Shown here: piece after piece, positions 5,514-10,202 of the stretch
How the letters are laid out: each line of letters starts with the position of its first letter
Position numbering within the stretch: position 1 is the first letter of the stretch
Assembly (NCBI GenBank): GCA_001995005.1
Contig: MDJN01000112.1
Coordinates: 6,868-17,069, forward strand
DNA from: Candidatus Parepulonipiscium sp. PG-Nun2H_MBin03
GTDB lineage: Bacteria > Bacillota > Clostridia > Lachnospirales > Cellulosilyticaceae
Direction: 5' to 3'
DNA length: 10,202 nt
Notes under the pieces: model-generated
The model's database searches: none
Seen by the model: the letters and a program-made list of their open reading frames with translations, nothing else
Told to the model about the DNA's origin: nothing
Program-made: the position numbers and the translations under genes

Positions 5514-6404
5514 TCACCACTTTTTATTATTCTTTAACTCTTCATAGTAACTTACATAACTGTTATAACGAGATTTATAAATTAGATTATTCTCAAACGC
5601 TTCTTTAACTTTACAATTTGGCTCATGAATATGGTTACACTCTTTAAATTTGCATTCAGAAGCATATTTTCTAAATTCTATAAAACAGTCTTTAAGCTCT
5701 TGCTCTGTCACATTCGCAAACTGTAGAGAAGTGAAGCCTGGTGTATCTAACACATATCCGCTATTATCTAATTTTAATAATTCTACATGCCTAGTTGTAT
5801 GTTTACCTCTTTTTATTTTACTACTTACTTCGCCAGTTTGCAAGGCAAAATTTGGGCATATCGAATTTAAAATTGTTGATTTGCCAACTCCCGATGGCCC
5901 TGCAAAAAATGAAGTTTTGTCCTTTAAAAGCTCTGCAATTAATTCTACATTTTGGTTATTTTTTGCAGATATAGTATAAATTTCATATCCGGTTAATTTA
6001 TATCCTTTTACTATTTTTTTATACTCATCACTTTTTATATCGTCTAATTTATTTAGTATAATAATAGCATGTATATTTGCTTTTTCCATCATTACTAAAA
6101 ATCTGTCTAGTAAATCTATATTCATAGCAGGGTATGATAGAGAAAATACAATTAATCCTTGGTCTACATTAGCTACGGGTGGTCTGATTAACTGATTTTT
6201 TCTAGGTAATATCTCTTCTATGCTCCCTTGTAAATAATCTGTACTTCCCACATAGTCTGTTATACTTACTTTTACCAAATCTCCAATCAAAGGAGATTGT
6301 TTATCGTTTCTAAATTTGCCCCTTGCCTTACATTCATATACACGTTCGTCAGTCTGTACATAGTAAAATCCCGCAATTCCTTTTATGATTTTGCCCTCTA
6401 TCAC
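5514..6404 (-). CDS. rsgA: Small ribosomal subunit biogenesis GTPase RsgA
   Basis: RsgA (CpgA/YloQ in B. subtilis) binds the 30S subunit late in its assembly and uses GTP to check the decoding centre and release maturation factors. An N-terminal OB-fold (about 1-70) precedes a circularly permuted GTPase, recognised by its order: G4 NKLD (119), G5 SAK (147-149), G1 GPSGVGKST (170-178), G3 DTPG (221-224), numbering from a TTG at 6407. The C-terminal zinc domain has Cys252, Cys257, His259 and Cys265. The GTG at 6404 is the better start: AAGGAGG (6411-6417) is six bases before it but only three before the upstream TTG. That gives 296 residues, normal for the family. It follows prkC by 15 bases. 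In B. subtilis this protein is a substrate of the neighbouring kinase PrkC, which fits the operon. Confidence 0.94.
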   Translation of the reverse strand: MIEGKIIKGIAGFYYVQTDERVYECKARGKFRNDKQSPLIGDLVKVSITDYVGSTDYLQGSIEEILPRKNQLIRPPVANVDQGLIVFSLSYPAMNIDLLDRFLVMMEKANIHAIIILNKLDDIKSDEYKKIVKGYKLTGYEIYTISAKNNQNVELIAELLKDKTSFFAGPSGVGKSTILNSICPNFALQTGEVSSKIKRGKHTTRHVELLKLDNSGYVLDTPGFTSLQFANVTEQELKDCFIEFRKYASECKFKECNHIHEPNCKVKEAFENNLIYKSRYNSYVSYYEELKNNKKW

Positions 6405-6419
6405 CAAAAACCTCCTTAC

Positions 6420-8459
6420 CTAAAACTTAAATGGATCTTTCCACCAAGCTTGAGAATCAAAATAAACTACTAAAGTACCCTCTCCCTGTCCCGTTAAACT
6501 TATAGCATATGGAAATTGGTCCTTATCTACAACAGAATCAAACATCGTTCTTTCTCCTTCATCAGATTGAAAAGTCACTAGTACATGTACAGTTGTTTTT
6601 GTTTCATCTTCTGCTAATTGTTCAGGCAATTTTATATTGTACATCTTAGGTATAGCAATCATTATATCTTGTTCTATATCGTCTAGGTTAAATTCTTCTT
6701 CCGGTTCTTGTAGGATTTCTTCTAATGTTTCTTCTAAATCATCTACTATACTAACCGGTTCTGGGCCTAAACTAACCGAAATATCAATCTTTGTGCTAGG
6801 GTCAATATTTCTATTTGCTGGAATGCTTTGATATATTACAATACCTACATCATCAGTATTACTATATTCATGATCTATATCTCCTAAAGATAATCCGTAT
6901 GATGCTAATGTACTTGTTGCATTATTTATAGATAGACCATATAAATTAGGCATAATAATATATTTTTGTCCGGCTCCTAAGCTTACCACCAGCTCCACCA
7001 CATCACCTTTATTTAATGTAGTATTCCCTTTAGGATGTTGGTCAATCACTTTTCCTATTTCCACATAATTGCTAGTTTCTCTTTCTATAGTAAATAAAAG
7101 ACCGCTTTCTTCTATTAAGGTTTGTGCTTTTGCATTATCTAATGATATTACGTCCGGCACCTTTACACTAGTATCTTCTGGAGTTATTGCCAGTACTACT
7201 TGAATTGTCGAATTAGGCACCAGTGTGGAATTACTATCTGGCATCTGCTCTATAATAGTACCTTCTTTAGCAGTCGTCGTCTCTCGTTCTCCAACTTGCT
7301 CTACTAAGAATAAGCTCTCACCCGCAATTTCTCCTGCTTGCTCAATAGTTTTTCCTATCAAATTAGGTACTTCTTGCGATTTAACTACGCCATCGGCAGG
7401 TTTTTTAAAAAAGAAAAACATGAGTACTATTACAGCCAGCAATACTAACGTTACTGATATTCCACTTACAATTGCTACCCACTTTGAAACTGTAGATAAT
7501 ACCTCTTTATTTCCTTCTAAACTTTGACTCTCATTATATAAACCTTGTGTCATAAGATTATCACTATTAACTTCATCTGGCGTTGCCAATATGGTTTGTG
7601 ACAAAAAATCGTCGTTTTGCAAAACAGTATTTGGGTTAGTTTTTGCGTGTTGTAGTGCAAAAATCATGCTGTCTGCACTTTCAAATCTCATACTAGTTGA
7701 TTTATTAGTAGCCTTTATTATAACTTCTTCTAGTGCACTGCTAATATACGAATTATAAATAGACGGTTTTGGTAACGGGTCATTAATATGTTTAATGGCT
7801 ATAGTTACATGATTATCCGATTCAAAAGGTAACTGTTTTGTTATCATCTCAAATAAAATAATTCCACACGAGTATAAGTCACTGGTTTCACTAGAATGTC
7901 TACCTTTTGCTTGCTCTGGCGAAAAGTAATGCACAGAGCCATATGCATCCCCATTTAATACAATAGTAGATGTATTTACAGCTTTTGCTATGCCAAAATC
8001 AGTCACCTTTAAAATTCCATCTTCTGTAACCATTATATTTTGCGGCTTTATGTCTCTATGAATAATATTTTTCTGATGTGCTTCTTTTAGTCCAGTCAAA
8101 ATTTGTATAGCATAATCTATTGTCCTTTGCTCCGTAAATGGAGCTTCTTTTCCAATAAGGTCTTTTAAGGTTGAACCTTTTATATATTCCATGACTATAT
8201 AATTTAGTTCCTTATCGTTTCCAACGTCATACACTCCTACTATATTTGTATGAGATAAACTAGCAACTGACAAAGCCTCTCCATGGAACTTTTTTACAAA
8301 TTCTTTATCAATGCTTAATTCACCTTTTAGTATTTTAATAGCCACAAAGCGTTTAAGCCTATTGTCTTCTGCTTTATAAACTATAGAGGTTGCGCCTGCA
8401 CCAATTTTACTAATTATTGTATATCTATCTCCTAGCAGTCTTCCTGGTTCTAGCAACAT
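6420..8459 (-). CDS. prkC: PASTA-domain Ser/Thr protein kinase PrkC
   Basis: This membrane kinase senses peptidoglycan fragments and phosphorylates translation, cell-wall and germination proteins. The cytoplasmic Hanks-type kinase domain (about 12-270) has the glycine loop IGAGATSIVYKA (19-30), catalytic Lys42, HRD (134-136), DFG (154-156) and SPE (180-182). A juxtamembrane linker leads to one membrane helix (about 327-351). Outside are three PASTA domains (about 364-425, 433-495, 502-566), an acidic linker rich in Glu/Asp (about 572-598) and a C-terminal beta-rich domain (about 603-679) with a Trp pair at 672-673. The kinase is complete, with all key residues. The start ATG has AAGGAGGTG (8466-8474) six bases upstream, located inside the last codons of prpC, so kinase and phosphatase translation are coupled. 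Length (679) is usual for clostridial PrkC. Confidence 0.95.
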   Translation of the reverse strand: MLLEPGRLLGDRYTIISKIGAGATSIVYKAEDNRLKRFVAIKILKGELSIDKEFVKKFHGEALSVASLSHTNIVGVYDVGNDKELNYIVMEYIKGSTLKDLIGKEAPFTEQRTIDYAIQILTGLKEAHQKNIIHRDIKPQNIMVTEDGILKVTDFGIAKAVNTSTIVLNGDAYGSVHYFSPEQAKGRHSSETSDLYSCGIILFEMITKQLPFESDNHVTIAIKHINDPLPKPSIYNSYISSALEEVIIKATNKSTSMRFESADSMIFALQHAKTNPNTVLQNDDFLSQTILATPDEVNSDNLMTQGLYNESQSLEGNKEVLSTVSKWVAIVSGISVTLVLLAVIVLMFFFFKKPADGVVKSQEVPNLIGKTIEQAGEIAGESLFLVEQVGERETTTAKEGTIIEQMPDSNSTLVPNSTIQVVLAITPEDTSVKVPDVISLDNAKAQTLIEESGLLFTIERETSNYVEIGKVIDQHPKGNTTLNKGDVVELVVSLGAGQKYIIMPNLYGLSINNATSTLASYGLSLGDIDHEYSNTDDVGIVIYQSIPANRNIDPSTKIDISVSLGPEPVSIVDDLEETLEEILQEPEEEFNLDDIEQDIMIAIPKMYNIKLPEQLAEDETKTTVHVLVTFQSDEGERTMFDSVVDKDQFPYAISLTGQGEGTLVVYFDSQAWWKDPFKF

Positions 8460-8462
8460 TTA

Positions 8463-9209
8463 CTACACCTCCTTACCTAAAATAATTGCAATATTATCAT
8501 TCCCACCTCTAGTATTTGTGGTCTCTATCAGCTCATCTACTATAACATGTAAATCTCTTTCTTCCCTATAGACAATTTCTAAAATTTCCTCATCTTGTAC
8601 TGTTGTTGTAAGTCCATCAGAACACATAAGTATATATTCTACATGTGTCATTTCACACATAAAATTATCAACTTTTACTTTATCAAAACTCCCTACAGCA
8701 CGAGTAATCATATGGCTCATAGGGTGAAAATTCATCTCATCATAAGTAATAACCCCATTATCATACATTTCACGCACCAAAGAATGATCTGTTGTAAGCT
8801 GTATTATTTGATTTTTATTCATAGCATATACTCTCGTATCTCCAACATGAGAGATGTATATGCTACCATCAATAATAGTCGCCACAGTTAGCGTAGTACC
8901 CATTCCTTGTAACTTTTCTTCACGCATAGCCATCTGATTGACTACAAAATTCGCATGGCTTATTGCGCGTGTTAATAAATTTGTAATTAATTCTGGTGTA
9001 TCAAGTACCACTTCATCATGTTCTTTTATATACTCACAAAATGTTTTTATGGCACATGTGCTTGCTATATCACCGCTATTATATCCTCCCATACCGTCAG
9101 CTACAATGTATAGATTAGGAAGCTTTCCTATTTTAGTATCTTGAAGAAATATATTATCTTGGTTATTTCTTCTTTTTAATCCTATATCTACTTTACCTAC
9201 TGCTATCAT
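8463..9209 (-). CDS. prpC: PP2C-type Ser/Thr phosphatase, partner of PrkC
   Basis: It removes phosphate from Ser/Thr residues set by PrkC and from PrkC itself; cytosolic and Mn/Mg dependent (PPM family, also called Stp). Metal-binding residues are all present: Asp18 (NNQDN), Asp38 in VADGMGG, Asp198 in CSDGLT and Asp238 in GGNDNIA. Other family blocks are SHVGDTRVY (about 120-128), TTDHSLV (139-145) and the ITRAVG block (168-173). I place the start at the ATG at 9209 (248 residues), since AAGGGGTGAG ends four bases before it. A GTG three codons upstream (9218) stays in frame but has no room for a ribosome binding site. The binding site overlaps the rlmN stop codon. The phosphatase-then-kinase order is conserved across Firmicutes. 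Confidence 0.94.
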   Translation of the reverse strand: MIAVGKVDIGLKRRNNQDNIFLQDTKIGKLPNLYIVADGMGGYNSGDIASTCAIKTFCEYIKEHDEVVLDTPELITNLLTRAISHANFVVNQMAMREEKLQGMGTTLTVATIIDGSIYISHVGDTRVYAMNKNQIIQLTTDHSLVREMYDNGVITYDEMNFHPMSHMITRAVGSFDKVKVDNFMCEMTHVEYILMCSDGLTTTVQDEEILEIVYREERDLHVIVDELIETTNTRGGNDNIAIILGKEV

Positions 9210-9214
9210 CTTTC

Positions 9215-10202
9215 TCACCCCTTATTTTCTAAGTATCTTCTTCTTAGTTGCCCGCACGCAGCATCTATATCCTCACCTAACTTTCTTCTTATAGTAGTCT
9301 CTATTCCATAAGATTGTAATATTTTACAAAATTCTTTTGCATTTTTACTACTATCGAATTCACATTCTTCAATTTTATTAACCGGAATTAAATTTATATG
9401 ACACATAATATTACTTAGTAGTTGTGCTAAATCTCTAGCATCCTGTTCACTATCATTTTGTCCATTTATTAGTGCATATTCAAAACTAATTCTTCTATTA
9501 GTAGTATTACTATATATTTTAGCAGACTTTAATAGGTTTTGTAAGTTATATTTCCTAGCTATAGGCATAATTTTTTCTCTTTTTTCATTATTTGTTGCAT
9601 GTAGCGATATGGCAAGAGTTATTTGCAAATTTAATTTAGATAATTCTATTATTTGCGGAACTAATCCGCACGTTGAAAGCGTTATATGTCTTTGACCTAT
9701 ATTCTGAGCATGTTCGTTATTTATTAGATATATAAAATCTATAACATTTTCTAAATTTAATAAAGGCTCACCACTTCCCATTAAAACTATATTAGATACT
9801 CTTTGATTTGTGTCTTTAATAATACTATAAACTTGATCTAACATTTCACTGGTTGTCAGATTTCTTTCTAACCCCAAAACTGTAGATGCACAAAATTTAC
9901 ACCCCATGTTACATCCTACTTGAGTTGAAATACAAACTGAGTTTCCATGCTTATATTTCATTAATACACTCTCGATAATATTTCCATCTGCTAACCTAAA
10001 TAAATATTTTGTTGTACCATCTATTTTAGAAACTAGTTTTTGCTGAATTTCAATTGGGACTATAGGGTTTAATTTCTTTAATTGCGTACGTAATTCTATA
10101 GGCAAATTAGACATTTCATCGTAGTTCCATACTAACTTTTTGTGGAACCAATCAAATAATTGCTTTGCTCGAAACTTGCTTTGTCCTATACTTGTTATAT
10201 GC
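9215..10202 (-). CDS. rlmN: Dual-specificity RNA methyltransferase RlmN (5' end cut by the window)
   Basis: This radical SAM enzyme methylates C2 of A2503 in 23S rRNA and of A37 in several tRNAs, supporting translational fidelity. The 4Fe-4S/SAM motif CNMGCKFC has Cys68, Cys72 and Cys75 counted from the Met at 10114. Cys61 (VCIST) and Cys287 (AACGQLR) correspond to the two cysteines of the methyl-transfer mechanism. The Met at 10114 is not the true start: the same frame stays open to the window edge and encodes IGQSKFRAKQLFDWFHKK, the normal N-terminal accessory domain. Only about 15-20 residues should be missing. The stop TGA is followed at once by prpC. In B. subtilis the same gene (formerly yloN) precedes prpC and prkC. 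Confidence 0.95.
   Translation of the reverse strand, partial: HITSIGQSKFRAKQLFDWFHKKLVWNYDEMSNLPIELRTQLKKLNPIVPIEIQQKLVSKIDGTTKYLFRLADGNIIESVLMKYKHGNSVCISTQVGCNMGCKFCASTVLGLERNLTTSEMLDQVYSIIKDTNQRVSNIVLMGSGEPLLNLENVIDFIYLINNEHAQNIGQRHITLSTCGLVPQIIELSKLNLQITLAISLHATNNEKREKIMPIARKYNLQNLLKSAKIYSNTTNRRISFEYALINGQNDSEQDARDLAQLLSNIMCHINLIPVNKIEECEFDSSKNAKEFCKILQSYGIETTIRRKLGEDIDAACGQLRRRYLENKG

Noticed and set aside
1..10202. CRISPR array, tRNA or rRNA genes, defence system
   Set aside because: No regularly spaced repeats, no tRNA-like cloverleaf or rRNA segments were recognised, and apart from the two element traces the gene content is housekeeping.

Overview
The window reads as a low-GC, endospore-forming Firmicute of the class Clostridia. 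The supports are AT-rich coding sequence, strong AGGAGG-type ribosome binding sites, a spoVM sporulation gene, paired EcfA-type ATPases and the block rlmN-prpC-prkC-rsgA-rpe-thiN-spoVM, which has the same order as in Bacillus subtilis. A finer placement would be a guess. All intact genes lie on the minus strand, so the biological order runs from the high to the low coordinates.

Right half (10202 to about 3440): rlmN enters from beyond the window edge and is followed by the PP2C phosphatase prpC, the PASTA-domain Ser/Thr kinase prkC and the ribosome-assembly GTPase rsgA. These are packed tightly, with ribosome binding sites lying inside or against the preceding stop codons. A heavily decayed tnpB of the IS200/IS605-IS1341 type fills the space between rsgA and rpe. 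Then come rpe and thiN (joined by an ATGA overlap), a 27-codon spoVM with a candidate sigma-E promoter, and a perfect 17-bp terminator hairpin. The genes cover 23S rRNA/tRNA methylation, a reversible Ser/Thr phosphorylation switch, 30S subunit maturation, the pentose phosphate pathway, thiamine diphosphate synthesis and spore-coat localisation.

Left half (about 3430 to 1): a good sigma-A promoter drives ecfA1-ecfA2 (ATPases of an energy-coupling-factor vitamin transporter, here without ecfT next to them), a 112-residue protein I do not recognise, and lepA (elongation factor 4).

The most interesting point is at the left edge. lepA stops abruptly inside the invariant stretch that normally reads HMEIIQERLE. 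The DNA that follows, on the same strand, carries the conserved P element of a group I intron (AATTGCTGGAAA) and several hairpins. It starts with an A-run plus CCCAC/GTGGG hairpin that resembles an IS200/IS605 left end. The best reading is a sense-oriented group I intron, probably an IStron (group I intron combined with an IS605-like transposon), whose splicing would restore lepA. Only its first 250 bases or so are in the window, so splicing, the transposase genes and the lepA 3' exon cannot be seen.
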